DNA of 64,000 nt from Metellina segmentata (GCA_947359465.1 OX375876.1:62874998-62938997), one strand, 5' to 3'. Shown: positions 24,631 to 37,469, counted from the stretch's first letter. The notes: generated from the sequence alone by a model not told the origin. Program-made: numbers and translations.

Positions 24631-24732
24631 TGTATGCAATTCTTGTCATATCTTGTCAGTTTTATAATGACGAGATATCTCGTTCAACAAGCTGTAGTCA
24701 GGTCTCGTTGAGACAACCACCAGAAAGGTCAA
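24631..24732. mobile_element. TTAA-bounded palindromic repeat, copy D (partial)
   Basis: Contains ATGACGAGATATCTCGTTC and ends GTTGAGACAACCACCAGAAA, the family terminus, with TCAA in place of TTAA at 24729-24732. The left side is missing where it abuts the SINE. Confidence 0.5.
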
Positions 24733-26290
24733 ACGTATGAAAAGCAGTATATTCTTAAAAGTGTTCAAGGCTTAAGGGGATAATATTTGGAATAAACAAT
24801 TACAATTGGAATTCTTGAGACTATACATAATTATGGTACTAGGTTTATGTTAGTGCTTGAAACAAATAATATAACTTAAACTTCAGAGTTGAGAAACGGT
24901 ATTCTGTCACATGTTGTCTATGTTCAAGGTGTTAATATTAGTTTCTCAAACATCCATCTCAATTGACAGAACGACTACCTCGTAATGGATGAAATATACA
25001 TAATAGTAATATCAGTTTCAAAGCATCGAATTTAAGTTAGGTTGAACAAATTATTCCTTGTACGCCCAACGTTATCTGAACGTGGTTCAAAATTACGTGA
25101 TGTTGTCCTCGGTTCTTCCCCTTTGGGATTGATCCCGAACAATCACCAATAGCCAGTTGTGTTGCTCCAGTGCGATGTTAATTAAACTACCTTCATGCCT
25201 AAAACGCCCAGTGTACAAATATCGTTTTTTGGCAATTAGAGATTAGATTTTGGGGTGAACTTTGCCTCCTCTATTACATATGTATATATAAATTATATTT
25301 AAAATAGACTCCAAGATCAACATGTATGGTTATCACAATTGCGGTACGTTAAATACATATATTGAACCTTTGTAGTATAATTTAAATCAAAATTTCAGAG
25401 TAGAATGTTAACGGATATAAAAAGCCCACAAGGATTTATTATTAGCATAACATTTTTGACATTCAGGGGACAAAAAGCCTTTATTTTATTAATATGCATT
25501 CTGAAACAATTCATATCAATTAACAGCAATTCCAGGTTAAACATTTTTCAATCGTATTAAATTTTATAAAAAATATTTACTCGTTTAATATTTCTTTAAC
25601 TGAGTCCCCACAGCTGAAACTTGCTCAAATCTAAAGAAATGCTTTATTTCTATAGTAAATTATCACGTTTTCTTATTTTTAAACTTTGTATTCCGTCTTC
25701 AGTCCCAGTAAGTCCGCATGCTGATTTAAATGAGTTCTTAATTACTATAAATGTCTTGCAATCAATAGAAACTAGACAAAAAAGAAACTCTTAATTATCT
25801 ATTTAATGATTATAAAATAGCAAAAGCTTCGCTGAAATTTTAATTATAGAATAGTGCTTAAAATATTTATTTCGAAAGATACCCAAATTATAGTTAGATT
25901 AACTACAGAATCTTACCGCATTTACTTTCTAACTTTTTACTACTTACATTATGTACTATAACCCACTATTACATCAATTTGTACTTGCACTTAAGTTCCT
26001 ATCGTAAGACTTTATCTAGGAAATTGGAAATCATGTAATGACAAAACTTTATTTTTCTTGAATGCTTACAAAAAATATAACTCCTGAAACTACTTATTTT
26101 ATCCTTTGAGTGTTAATGTAAGTATTATTCCATGATGCAATCATCCCTGTGTATGGCTTTTAAAACAATATAATCATTACTAGGATTCTTACAACTAGTA
26201 TAAGTGTTCATTAAGTAATTAAATTTTCTGTAGTGTCAAAGCAATTCAATACTTCTCAGAAATCTCGAATCGATCAGGCAGGTAAATAGC
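24733..26290. other. AT-rich stretch with a family R fragment
   Basis: 25085-25185 carries, on the minus strand, GAGCAACACAACTGGCTATT next to GATTGTTCGGGATCAATCCC, matching the family R fragments at 14.46 and 26.3 kb. The rest is featureless. Confidence 0.4.
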
Positions 26291-26294
26291 TGAA

Positions 26295-26720
26295 TGAATG
26301 TCGTACTGGAGCTATTGGCAACCGTTCGGGATCTGGCTATTGGCGACAGTTCGGGATCGATCCTAAGTAAAAGTTCCAAGGACTGGACTCGTCTTTGTAC
26401 TTTTAGGACTTATTTCGCAACACATCAATTAATCCCCGCTTTATGCATAAACATAGTGTTTACTAAAATGTTTCTTTTGTTCTTGGAGAAATGTACGACC
26501 TTCTATAGAACGCCTCGTAATTTTGAGCAACTGTTAGATGCCGAGGTCAAAACCTGAAACGGCAGCCCACTCTTCAAACTTCCATACCACGCCAGCTTGA
26601 GGACATTTGAGGCCATGACAGATTTAACATTCACCTTCCACCAAGTTCACGACAATCACTGAGGGTCAGATAGGTATTATTCAATCGTGCAACTGCAGTT
26701 TCCTATCCGTGTTTTTTTAT
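26295..26720. repeat. Dispersed repeat fragment, family R
   Basis: GTACTGGAGCTATTGGCAAC, CTGGCTATTGGCGACAG and TTCGGGATCGATCC at the left. CATACCACGCCAGCTTGAGG and GGCCATGACAG at the right recur at 15.3 kb. Non-coding. Confidence 0.4.
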
Positions 26721-26790
26721 GTTCCTACTTTTTTGGGCAATATAATCTTTCCTACGATTCTTCCAACAAGTAGAAGTATTTATTTAGTCA

Positions 26791-28269
26791 TTTACCTTCT
26801 AAGGCTTCGAGCAAATATCTCGTCCATCAATATCTGAAAAATTTTGCTATTGTCAAGATATCTCGTCCATCCAGATAGGAAAAATTTTGCTAATGTTGAG
26901 ATATCTTGTCCATCCAGATCTGAAAAATTTTGCTAATATCGAGATATATCGTCCGTCTAAATCTGAAAAATTTTGCTAATGTCAAGGTATCTCGTCTATC
27001 CAAATCTGAAAAATTTTGCTAATGTCAAGGTATCTCGTCTATCCAAATCTGAAAATTTTTGCAAATGTCGAGATATCTCGTCCATCATATTGGCAAAAAT
27101 TTTGCTAATGTCGAGATATCTCGTCCATCCAGATCTGCAAAATTTTGCTGAAGACGAGGTATATCTTCATCAATATCTCGTCTATCCAAATCTGAAAAAT
27201 TTTGCAAATGTCGAGATATCTCGTCCATCATATTGGCAAAATTTTGCTAATGTCGAGATATCTCGTCCATCCAGATCTGCAAAATTTTGCTGAAGACGAG
27301 GTATATCTTCATCAATATCTCGTCTATCCAAATCTGAAAAATTTTGCAAATGTCGAGATATCTCGTCCATCATATTGGCAAAATTTTGCTAATGTCGAGA
27401 TATCTCGTCCATCCAGATCTGCAAAATTTTGCTGAAGACGAGGTATATCTTCATCAATATCTCGTCTATCCAAATCTGAAAAATTTTGCAAATGTCGAGA
27501 TATCTCGTCCATCATATTGGCAAAATTTTGCTAATGTCGAGATATCTCGTCCATCCAGATCTGCAAAATTTTGCTGAAGACGAGGTATATCTTCATCAAT
27601 ATCTCGTCTATCCAAATCTGAAAAATTTTGCAAATGTCGAGATATCTCGTCCATCCAGATCTGCAAAATTTTGCTGAAGACGAGGTATATCTTCATCAAT
27701 ATCTCGTCTATCCAAATCTGAAAAATTTTGCAAATGTCGAGATATCTCGTCCATCATATTGGCAAAATTTTGCTAATGTCGAGATATCTCGTCCATCCAG
27801 ATCTGCAAAATTTTGCTGAAGACGAGGTATATCTTCATCAATATCTCGTCTATCCAAATCTGAAAAATTTTGCAAATGTCGAGATATCTCGTCCATCATA
27901 TTGGCAAAATTTTGCTAATGTCGAGATATCTCGTCCATCCAGATCTGCAAAATTTTGCTGAAGACGAGGTATATCTTCATCAATATCTCGTCTATCCAAA
28001 TCTGAAAAATTTTGCAAATGTCGAGATATCTCGTCCATCATATTGCCAAAATTTTGCTAATGTCGAGATATCTCGTCCATCCAGATCTGCAAAATTTTGC
28101 TGAAGACGAGGTATATCTTCATCAATTTATTGCTATGCTAATGTTTTAATGAGCGGAAATCAAGATTTCTCTGCTCAGTTTTCTTCTAATAACGAGATAT
28201 CTCGTCATCTAGATCGGATCAGACTTTTCTTACGACGAGATATCCCGTAGAGACAACCTGGAGGGTTAA
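26791..28269. mobile_element. TTAA-bounded palindromic repeat, copy E, expanded
   Basis: The right end is canonical: TTAA at 28266-28269 preceded by GAGACAACCTGGAGGG. The left end is diverged (TTTACCTTCTAAGGCTTCGA at 26791). The body is about 1.47 kb, six to seven times the size of copies A and C, entirely because the internal units have amplified. Confidence 0.6.
26815..28125. repeat. Satellite-like array of GAGATATCTC units, 142-bp higher-order repeat
   Basis: From 26815 to 27066 simple 43-48-bp units run head to tail. From 27067 a 142-bp unit repeats with starts at 27067, 27210, 27352, 27494, 27636, 27736, 27878 and 28020. Each 142-bp unit is three sub-units of 42, 43 and 57 bp: one with CATATTGGCAAAATTTTGCT, one with CCAGATCTGCAAAATTTTGC, one with GACGAGGTATATCTTCATCA. 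The unit at 27636 is only 100 bp because it lacks the 42-bp sub-unit. The copies are almost identical, indicating recent amplification. Open frames of 60-106 codons run through it on both strands only because the period contains few stops. Confidence 0.92.
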
Positions 28270-28865
28270 ACTTATTGTGTGGTAAAAGCAAAGGAATGCC
28301 TCTAAGAAATCTCGCAGTGATTAGGGAGTTAAATCTACTTACTATAAAAAGTAGGAGAAATGCAGTATGGCTATGCCAATGCCATCTCTATGAAACACTG
28401 CACTATATTCTAGGATACAATGCGATTCTTTTATATCCCAATTTATCCCAACCAAGTTGCACTTGCGACACATAACTGTCCCCCCAATCTAGCTGATCAG
28501 CGCCTTACTTACCGGAGAGAAAATCTACTTTTTCCTTTCCTTATTTTCCTTTTTTTTCTCTCTGGACATTCAGAGGGGGACAAGGCTTCTTTGTTCTTTC
28601 GGTTAACGTCAGTTTCCCTTATATAGACCTCGATTTAATGGTTGTCCGCCTCCTCTAATGCTTAGTTCACGGGGACCAGTTGTCTGGTTCTTGCAGGGAG
28701 AGCAAAATTAAACACTCATCGTCTTGTAGTCCATCCCCTACGATTGCACGGGATGTCCAGGAGTGCCGATTCCATGACCATCTCAGTTTTAAAAGGAAAT
28801 TGGAGAACCTAAGCAATTGCCGTCGAAGATGCCGGGCTTAGAAAGTCTGCGGATGCGCTTAGGTT
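28270..28865. other. No feature recognised
   Basis: Mixed composition; a T-rich pyrimidine tract lies at about 28520-28565. No coding or repeat assignment. Confidence 0.4.
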
Positions 28866-29370
28866 ATCTGGTTATTTCAGTATAGGAACTGTATCAGGAT
28901 TGAGGTCGAATAATGGAAAAAAAAGTATTTGGTCCTTCCAATTCCCAATGTAAATTCCATAAAATAAAAATAATAAAAACATGGGTTTAGGCTATTATTT
29001 TTATTGAAACTGAATCAATGGTTGGTTGTTAGGATTTTATGGTGCAAGATACAATGATACACATATTTTGGTCCTTCCAATTCCATAGCAGGACCAAATT
29101 AAATTGAATAAAAAAATCAGACTAAAAATCAAGGGTTGGTTATATTGTTTTTTTTTTGGTATTGGAAATATACCAATAAATAGTATGTTAAAATTTTCTG
29201 GTGCAGATTCCTACAAATTTATTTTACCCGTCCTATACTAATATGCAGGATTAAATAATATTTAATAAAACTAAATTTAAAAAAAAACCGCTTTGTATTT
29301 TGGTATTGAAATTGTATCACCGGTTTGTTGATTGATTTCTAAAGGTTTTGTGGCACAATATTAAACAAAG
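28866..29370. repeat. Degenerate tandem repeat (about 120-160 bp units)
   Basis: Related strings lie at 28881 (TATAGGAACTGTATC), 29001 (TTATTGAAACTGAATCAATG), 29160 (TATTGGAAATATACCAATA) and 29302 (GGTATTGAAATTGTATCACC). TTTGGTCCTTCCAATTCC occurs twice, about 140 bp apart. TTTTATGGTGCAAGATAC at 29035 also resembles the tail of the SINE family, so the array may derive from SINE tails. Confidence 0.45.
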
Positions 29371-29439
29371 ACAATCTACGTCAAACAAAGGACTGCATAA
29401 AATGATCAAGCAACAAACCATCAAATTCTAATGTTTCAT

Positions 29440-29612
29440 TAATGACGATAAATCTCGTCAAGATAAAACTGCCCTATTACTGATGAAAATCCAAGTGGGT
29501 AAAACAAAGTCATCCTTTGCCAGAACTAGTGCAATTTGGAACCGTTTTCGCATCAGTGGTTGGTCGCTGTATAGCAGTATTCGACACGAAGATAAGCCAT
29601 TTAGGGGGTTAA
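29440..29612. mobile_element. TTAA-bounded repeat, copy F (variant body)
   Basis: GACGATAAATCTCGTCAAGA at the left and TTAA at 29609-29612 after CATTTAGGGGG at the right. The body shares ATGAAAATCCAAG-GG-AAAAC, CCAGAACTAGTG and GATAAGCCA with 48830-48965, defining a longer subfamily. An open frame (29483-29761) crosses it but is not preserved between the two copies. Confidence 0.45.
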
Positions 29613-30985
29613 ATAGAATTGTTAGAAAAGTCAACTTAAAAGGAAAAATTAGCGTCAGACTATTCCCAAGAGCCGAACTTACCTTATTACGCGCAATTAA
29701 AAATGAGAACAAATATCGAAAAATGATTCCATACGAAACAATTCATTCTCACGAATCCTAAATAAATGTTACAAAACCGATTTATAATCCCAAAAATCGC
29801 TTATGAACATCTTTCAGATCTTAGAAATGGGGGGGGGGCTGCACGAGGCTTTACATTCACTTGCTGACTACTACTAAACCGACTTAAAAGCACTTATTGA
29901 TCTCCCTGGTTTGTAAGCCTCGAAACTTAAGGCGAATTATACAGCATGCACTTCGATGTATTAGTGCGGCAGTGACAACCAAAACAGATGGGAGGGGGAG
30001 GTAGGTAACTTGTAAGGTTTTGCTTTCTACACAGTGGTCCACATGGGGCTTCCTTATGCGCGCTGGTAATGCGAGAAGAGGGTTTACCGCTTCCTAAAAC
30101 GGGAAAACATAGAAAAGTCTTCGTTCGGTTGAGAGATACAGTAATTTTTCACGTGCCAGTTAACACAACATTAAGATTCTGCTTACAAGAAAGAAATGTA
30201 TTTTTAACATTCTTGGAGGTTCGTCTTAGTGTCGTAGACTTCCCTGTAGTGGCCAATCCTTGATGTAAAAACCTGTTAAAAACTGTCACTAGTTTTGTGC
30301 TAGGTAGAATTTGTTTTTTCTACCTGTGTCGTCATTCCCTATGTAGTAATGCGACACTTTTTGTCACTAGCATGTTTGTCGTCATTACCAAAATTGACCA
30401 GATCTTGCACCAGATATCTTGTCGGTTCACTGAGATAGCATTCTTTGAGAAAGGGATTTCACTAACTGTCTTATATCTATCGGGATGTTCACAAGAGAAA
30501 TATTCCATAAAAACTCCGAAAAGAAACAACATTAGAATCTCAGAATATTTTCTTTTGAGCTGTAGTCTATAAAGGTAGAGAGATTTAGGGGAATAATCTC
30601 TAGTATAATCCAAAACTAACGTTTAGTTACTTTAGTAAAAATATTTTGTTACAACTTTAAAAATGCCAAGAAATGTCTTTAACCCATTGTGACATAAAGA
30701 GTATACACAGGAAAAATTGTCATACTTCAGTTTTTCAAGGACTATGTAAATTCCCTTCTGTTCCAAAAGCACATGATTTCAATATGAATACATGTTTATG
30801 TTTCTTTCAATTCGTACATTTTCTCATGAATTTGAACCGATTTTAAAGCGAAATTCATTAATATTTGCACAGCACGGATGCAAATATCCTTTTTAAAATG
30901 TATAATTCAACACCACTTCCAACTTTTTTCAGTACTTAAGATACAAACATTTGTGCCCTATTTAATTTTTCGAAAAGAGAACGAT
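29613..30985. other. No gene seen; one repeat fragment and a G10 run
   Basis: G10 lies at 29829-29838. 30385-30430 (GTCGTCATTACCAAAATTGA, then CCAGATCTTG) is a short fragment of the TTAA-type repeat core. Otherwise AT-rich. Confidence 0.45.
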
Positions 30986-30989
30986 ATAA

Positions 30990-31720
30990 ATATATCAAAA
31001 CCGAGCTTTTCCCGGAACCTATTACTTTCAAAAGCGTCGGAGTCGAGAGAATAATTGAATAATAAAAATTAAATACCCCGTCTGCGTTCCGCCCTCCAGC
31101 TCTCTTGCAAATCCCACCACATCGACTCAAAGCATACGTCATTCTCAAATGTCAACCGGCGACAAAGAGAGGCATTAAAGAAACAATGGCGACAAAAACT
31201 CAAAAAGAGAACCGCTCTCCATATCGAAAATAAGAATATAATTCCAAACGCTTCTGATTTTGGCGGATTAGATCAACTAGAATTTTTCTTCACCAGCAAT
31301 CAAATTTAGAGGATAGCTCTCACTGCATTATCACCCTTGCAGCACGAGCAAATGACAGTCATATTGTCTCCTCCCATCGTGTACAAAAAACAAAGAAAGA
31401 GCGACGATAAACGGCCGACCAATAAACAGGAACAACTCCGCCATCTTATTTACAATTTGGAATAAAGGATTTTTCGCGTCTCTTTGTGCGTGATGACTCG
31501 CATCTGATTCTGACTCGGGACTCTATTGGACAAGAGTAATAACCAGATGAGTAATTTACCGAAGAATGTCCCGCATTATGGTTCCGGATTTAGAAAAATT
31601 TTCCGAGACTGCGGGCAAACAAATTATTGCTTCTATTGTTCGATGCCTGGACTCAATCCAAATCCCAGAAGAAGGGTTGGAGCGCTGTGTTGCTCAGTAT
31701 TCCACAATGAATGATGTGTG
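30990..31720. other. GC-raised, repeat-poor island
   Basis: Balanced composition with no repeat match inside the window and no convincing frame. Candidate conserved non-coding element. Confidence 0.28.
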
Positions 31721-32760
31721 ATTTGTGACGAGCTTATTACAAAATTGCTTTTTCATCGCAATTTATCTTCATATATATCTAGTAATGTAAGACTAAGTGA
31801 GAATTTAGCTTGGTTTCAGTTGGATATTGGGATAGAAAAAAGATGTTCTTTTATGTGCTAAGAAAAACAAATTCTCTGAATAAAACACTATTTATCATGC
31901 TTGTTATTGTATAATGTCTTACACAAAGTTGGATTTTCTGAAACTGATCTTTTGTTGCATACATACACTATCACTCTTATTTATTTTTTAAGCAAATGAT
32001 AATTTTTATGCTGTGAGAAAACATCCATAAATCCAAGGCTGTACTTTAATGTGAATATTTTGATGCATATATTTCAGCTATTAAAAATGTATCCCACAAA
32101 CAAAAGATAAATATTAATCCCTTTAAAAACTAAATGCTGCTTGTCTCTAAATAAACACAAGCACAAAAACATTCAAATATTTTTTGATTAATTCAAGTCT
32201 ATTAAAAGAAAAAAATTGATAAAATTGCTTAAAAAATGGGACATATACTGTCAAAACTATCAAATCGTCAGTCTAATGACTCAAAGAATCAGTAGAAGGA
32301 AGTCAGCAACGAAACCCTTATGCATACACACAATTTTTATTTAATAACCAAATCACAATTTTAGTCCAGAAATGAACCATGCTCTTAAAGTATTTCGAGT
32401 TTAACTGTACTGATTTTTACTCAAATAAGAGCATATAGTAATTCATCTATCTATATATATGCTGCATATTGGAGTATCCTCCAAACAGTTAGTCATTTTT
32501 CCATTACTGGATTAAGTTATTGACCAGTCAGTTTTCACGGTTATTTGACATTTGTGTCAATTCATATATAACATGCAATATACAAAATCCTGATACATTA
32601 ATGAACTTTCATTTATGAGTGTGTAAAGTACATCATATTAACCTTTGTAAAAGTACTATTTACTGTGCTATCACACCCGCAATGCTTACCTAAGCTACCT
32701 GTCTTAGTTAAGTCATCTAAAGTACATCAAACTAACAGCCATCGGTCACTACAGAATTAA
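31721..32760. other. AT-rich stretch, nothing recognised
   Basis: No structure found. Confidence 0.5.
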
Positions 32761-33300
32761 ATTTGTGAACAGTGCAGCTTTCACGCTAGTGATATTTGAC
32801 ATCGCGCCATTTCGTCAAAACGTGGAACCTAAAAAAATTGCATCGTTCTTTCACTTTAAGGGTCCTCCAAGTGTTGTGCTTTCTAACACAGCACTACTTA
32901 CGAAGACCTGTCATACGAAGCTACAGTCACTAGCAATCCCAGTTTCACCCGAAACCAGCAGACCGACAAATAAATGGATTATTCATAATCAAACAGAAAG
33001 ACACCAAAGAGAAAAATATACTCTGCAGTAAATCATATCATCCCCTCATCTTTCCTCTTACATCACCAGCACTTCCACTCGTCCACTAAATTGTGTATTT
33101 ACTAACTGCCAAACTCCACGTGCGCAAGTGACAGCATAAAAGGGTGGGCGGTCTTCTACAGTGAGGAGGGGGGCTTTTACTGTCCCATTTGTCTACCCCT
33201 TGATCGACTGTGAACGACAGCCGAATATTGGGTGACGCAAGCTTTTGCCCTTGTATTTTACTCGATCCAGCACTTTCAGTTAGGGTGGGGATCTAGTGCA
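32761..33300. other. GC-raised, repeat-poor island
   Basis: An 88-codon frame at 32765-33031 is the longest here, without recognisable domain or splice context. Confidence 0.25.
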
Positions 33301-34208
33301 TTAGATGTTGATATGTGAAAGCGGGATAAAAGTGAAGTATTTAGTCATTGTAAAGATGTATGCAATGTGGCCATACATCCAGTAGGTGGTTTTCGGTTGT
33401 ACATAAAATTAAAACACTAGAATATGGCATTCAGTCATCGACTTTAAAATGAAATACACGGATAATGTGAGTGCAGTTCTGTTATTCTGGTCACTCGGTT
33501 GAAAGATCTGTCACATGGTTGAGGGGAAAAGCATGAATCCTAAATTATTGATTGGTTCAAGGTGAACCATGATAAAAAAAAACAAAAAAAAAACTCATTA
33601 TTCTGAGCCTTGATAGCCAATCGGCGAAATCGATTTGTAAGTCCACATTATTTACCCCTTTAGAGATCTTACAAAAACCACTCCGGCACATGCTCTGTCT
33701 ATTTCATTAGAAGGTCAACCGTGAAAGGAATACTCAGTGCTAACACCAGATGGAAAGTTTAGAGTCTATGCTCTTGCATGCTACATATTAGGTTTACCAA
33801 AAAGTATAATTCACCGCCTTAGGCGACAGTTGGTTTTACCCAATAAACAATCGTACATAAATTCGGAATTCATTTATTGTAATTTTTGTTGAAGTGTTGA
33901 AATTGTATTTGAAAATTACTTTAGGAATAAGCATAGGAAACACGTTCCGCAGCATGAACAGCAACTCCACTTCAATTTAGCTTGACAGAGAGAAAAAGCT
34001 TTTCACTAACAAAAGGTTTGTTTTTGAAAAAAAGTATTAATTTTTGAAATGTTTGAAAAACATACCTACTTGTATCCTAAATTCTTAATTTCTTAGAAAC
34101 TTTTCTATCAATTTATATTTTGATGGGTTCAAGAAAACGATGAAAGGTAAGAGGTTATCACCCTTTAAAACACTATCAAACTAATTTTGTGAAGAGAAAA
34201 ATATATTC
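33301..34208. other. AT-rich stretch, nothing recognised
   Basis: No structure found. Confidence 0.5.
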
Positions 34209-34216
34209 ATATAAGG

Positions 34217-34972
34217 CAGGGCTCGAAATACTTGGGTGTACAGGTACACTGTGCACATGAAAATAAAATTATGCATCTAATTTTTTTCGCACAGTGCACC
34301 TAACGTTAAAAAAAGGAGGGAACGTGTTTTATGTTATTTTTTTTGTTTGAACAAAATTTAGTATCGACCTCTCGCTCTTAAGGGACGTAATTAAAATTCC
34401 TAAATACACACTGGAAAAAAAATCGCTGGGTCGCAACGGGTTTATACAGGTGGAAGGTGCCAATGACACCAGAACTTTCCGATGATCGAAACTCTTTTCC
34501 AGATGGCTCTGTTGAAGCAACTGTCGCGACAGCCGGATAATTTAGCTCACTTGACCACTCAAGAACAATAGGCATCCCGCATTTCTGTAAACACTTCGTG
34601 TTTCAATAAAGTGTAAAGCTGTAGGAATTCCTGAGGATTGTCTGGCCACTGCGTATCATAAAAAAAAATAATTTCATTATTTATCTTTAAATTCAGATTT
34701 TATCTGCTTAAAATATAGTGTACTCGTTTATTTTTTATGTGTTTTTTGCCCACCAATATCTGACGATGACTAAATATTTGTATGTAATAATTTGCAGATA
34801 AAAAATTTTTTTTAAATATTTTTATTTAGTACCTACTAACAACCTATCTAAACATACCCAACTAATAAAGTAGTTTATATTACATTAATGCTCTTGCATT
34901 ACGTTTTTTTAAATGTGTACCTAAATTAAAAACTTAGGTGCATCTGTATTAAAAAATCTATTTCGAGGCCTG
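34217..34972. mobile_element. Non-autonomous hAT element with 8-bp target duplication
   Basis: The 756-bp element starts CAGGGCTCGAAATA and ends with the reverse complement of CAGGCCTCGAAATA (13/14). It is flanked by the perfect 8-bp direct repeat ATATAAGG (34209-34216 and 34973-34980). Subterminal GTGCACCTAA and ACTTAGGTGCAT motifs lie near each end in inverted sense. A GC-richer patch at 34420-34580 has minus-strand frames of about 65 codons that I cannot match to hAT transposase, so the element is best called non-autonomous or a deletion derivative. The intact target duplication suggests modest age. Confidence 0.85.
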
Positions 34973-35065
34973 ATATAAGGTAATTCCACTTCAATCTCGT
35001 AAATAATAAAAATATATTATTTCTCAATATAGTGTCGTTCAAAATTATATTGGTCGGTTCGTTGA

Positions 35066-35268
35066 ATAGTTTTACGGTGCAAGAGCTATATTTGGTCAGG
35101 CTTTACTAAACACAAGACAGGCAACGTCATGTAAAGGACAAACCTACACAATGCAAGTTTTACAGACACAGAAGAGAAACACACACATGAAGGAATCGTA
35201 CCAGCGCCACCGACAACTCACAGCTTAATAGGGCAGTGGACAAACCCAGAGCCTAGGCGAACCCGGAT
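35066..35268 (-). repeat. tRNA-derived SINE, near full-length
   Basis: From AGTTTTACGGTGCAAGAGCT at the tail side through AACACAAGACAGGCAACGTC to AGGGCAGTGGACAAACCCA at the head. The minus strand of 35192-35202 reads GGTACGATTCC, a box B with one change. The tail is preceded by GGTCGGTTCGTTGAATAG, similar to the GGTTGGTT-type sequences beside other copies. Confidence 0.6.
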
Positions 35269-35639
35269 ATTATAAGAAAATAATATAACGGTAAAAATAC
35301 ACGAATAACAATAAATATAAGTGTTGATGCAAAAAATTTTTAGTTACGTACAAGCGTATGATATTTAATGCGGCTTAAAGTATACTCCGAATCATCGGAA
35401 CATCCATACTTTGACTAGCATCTGTGTCGCAAAGCCCGATGAACAAAGCAAGAGCATTAGCAAATCAAACGAAAGAGAAAAACTGCTTTCAAAAATAATT
35501 GAATCAGCCTCAAAGATCGCTATGAATTCGAAAGTAAAAAATAGTAGATTGATGTATTTTTATTCCAAACAAACAACCGCTGTTGCAACTAAAAACCGCA
35601 AACACTCTAAAGCTGTTTTAATCTCCATAATGCTTTGAC
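35269..35639. other. AT-rich stretch, nothing recognised
   Basis: No structure found. Confidence 0.45.
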
Positions 35640-36240
35640 ATCACCGCCACTGATTCAGAAAAGGATTCATAATTTCCCCCAAAAAATTGTAATTGGAAAA
35701 CCTCCCCATTTCCCGGAACATGAACTCAACTTTTACCTCCCCAGAAATAGGTCGGGAACGACGATTCGAATTACTATTTAAATCCACCACCCGAGCAGAA
35801 GTTTGCTCTTATATACCCATTCCCTCTCCGCGCACTTGAACGGGACCGGCAAAGGCAACTCTCATCATTGCAAAGCAGTCCTTTGGCCGCTATTAGCAAA
35901 TGAACACTTGAAAAGCGAACGGCACCAGACAAAGGACCGTTGGAGGCGGTGTTTGGGTGTGCGCACGGAGTATTCAAAAACCTTTCGTTTCGCGAAGTGA
36001 TTCACCACCGTGCCGCACTTACTGTGATTAAAAGTTTCACCCATATTACTCTCATCCAGAAGAGCAAAAAAAAAAGCAAATTAATACCTGCGCCATAGTG
36101 TCAATGTGACGGGCATAAAACCTGTCATCTTTTTCAAAGGTTTCTTCTCTTTCGGAAAATTTGCAGAGGCGATGAGAAGTTGGACGTTGTGAAGCTGTTT
36201 GGTAGTTGTGAAGTTGGTTTCAGACGTGGAGGCAAAGAAG
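35640..36240. other. GC-raised, repeat-poor island
   Basis: Well-defined island. Overlapping frames on both strands at 35774-36000 are not recognisable. A minus-strand donor-like site (CACA/GTAAGTGC at 36026) has no adequate exon behind it. Confidence 0.3.
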
Positions 36241-36769
36241 AATTTGTGGTATAAATATATAGCAATTTCTCTAAGTTAACGCTATTTCTATTTCAAGTTG
36301 ATGGTCTTAGAGAATAAGTAACCGCATACAGATTTCATAACAGAATACAAACTACAAAGACATTCGTAAACTATAAATCCGGCCTCCTGTGTTTATGAAT
36401 GAACATAAGCAAAATACATGCCTAACATCGTATTTATTTTAGTTTGCAAAATATCAGCTAAATTAGAGATTTAGATAGTCAGACCAAGTCTATAAGATAA
36501 AAACAAACTATTAAATTACAGTATATTTAATTTGGAATTTAACTTCGAACTTCCAATTGCGTGCATTGTAATCATGAAAAAGTGTATCCAATATATGATT
36601 AGGATTCAGTGTAAGGTATAATATAAGTGTTTAAAATGGTTGGGATGTTCCAACAAAGACGAGCTACTTACGAAGTCTCGCATTCAATTGTAAACTTGTG
36701 CCACCCGTTCTTCAGTTTAAAATGTCGCATTGTTTCCAAGAATAATTAGCCTCTTTTAGTCGAAGAACG

Positions 36770-37065
36770 CTGATAGCAGTAAAGTATTTCGAAGCGTGGA
36801 TTTCAAGATTCTCTGATACAGAGGTAATTCTTCAAGTCTGGCATGGATTTGGTTACAACTATTTACGTAACTACTACATTTCAAAGGCGGAAGAAGCTTG
36901 TCGGTATCCGTGTTTTTCAAAGAAGCAGTGATACCATTCAGTCGAACAGTTGGCAGTCTTCCGAAGATTACATGTTAAGATTCTATGATATGGAACTAAT
37001 TCGGATGTTTGACATGGATTACTTTCAAGATATTTGTGTAACTTTAGTTCACCAACGACTAGATT
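36770..37065. repeat. Diverged tandem duplication (about 172 bp period)
   Basis: TTTCAAGATTCTCTGATACA at about 36801 corresponds to TGTTAAGATTCTATGATATG at about 36973. ATGGATT, ATTTACGTAACT/ATTTGTGTAACT and the following TTCA blocks keep their order. 36241-36769 and 37066-37469 beside it are AT-rich and featureless. Confidence 0.45.
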
Positions 37066-37469
37066 AGTCTACTTGCTAATACTACAAAAGAGAAAGTATG
37101 AAGTGTGATTCTCAGGTAATAAAATATATATGCCAAGAATTTTGATGAATGGGAGAGACAGATACATATGCCTTCTTGGAAATACCAGAAAATATATCCT
37201 TTTGGTCACATGGATTTATTGAATTTAACTATATAATTTCTTGAAGACACGAAACTTTGTAATACCACTTATATTTAAACGTTTTTGTAGGAAAAAGTAT
37301 GGTTGTATGTGTGTGTAAATACATTTGTACATTTAAGCAAGTATTAGGTTTTTGTGTCAGTAATAATGGATTCTCGCCTTATATATCAAACCCAGTTAAT
37401 AGCGTAATGGAAAAATTTAAGATTTTATCAATGGTATCAAGATTTAATTATTCATGAACTGCAAGTTTG

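Noticed and set aside
26973..28103. Series of 63-106-codon frames on both strands that repeat the same peptide
   Set aside because: They are the 142-bp array translated. Identical peptides on both strands with no start context reflect the repeat, not a repeat protein.
26815..28125. CRISPR array
   Set aside because: Direct repeats exist but there are no unique spacers of constant length, and the context is eukaryotic.
34320..34640. hAT transposase fragment inside the 756-bp element
   Set aside because: I could not recognise transposase motifs in either strand; called non-autonomous instead.
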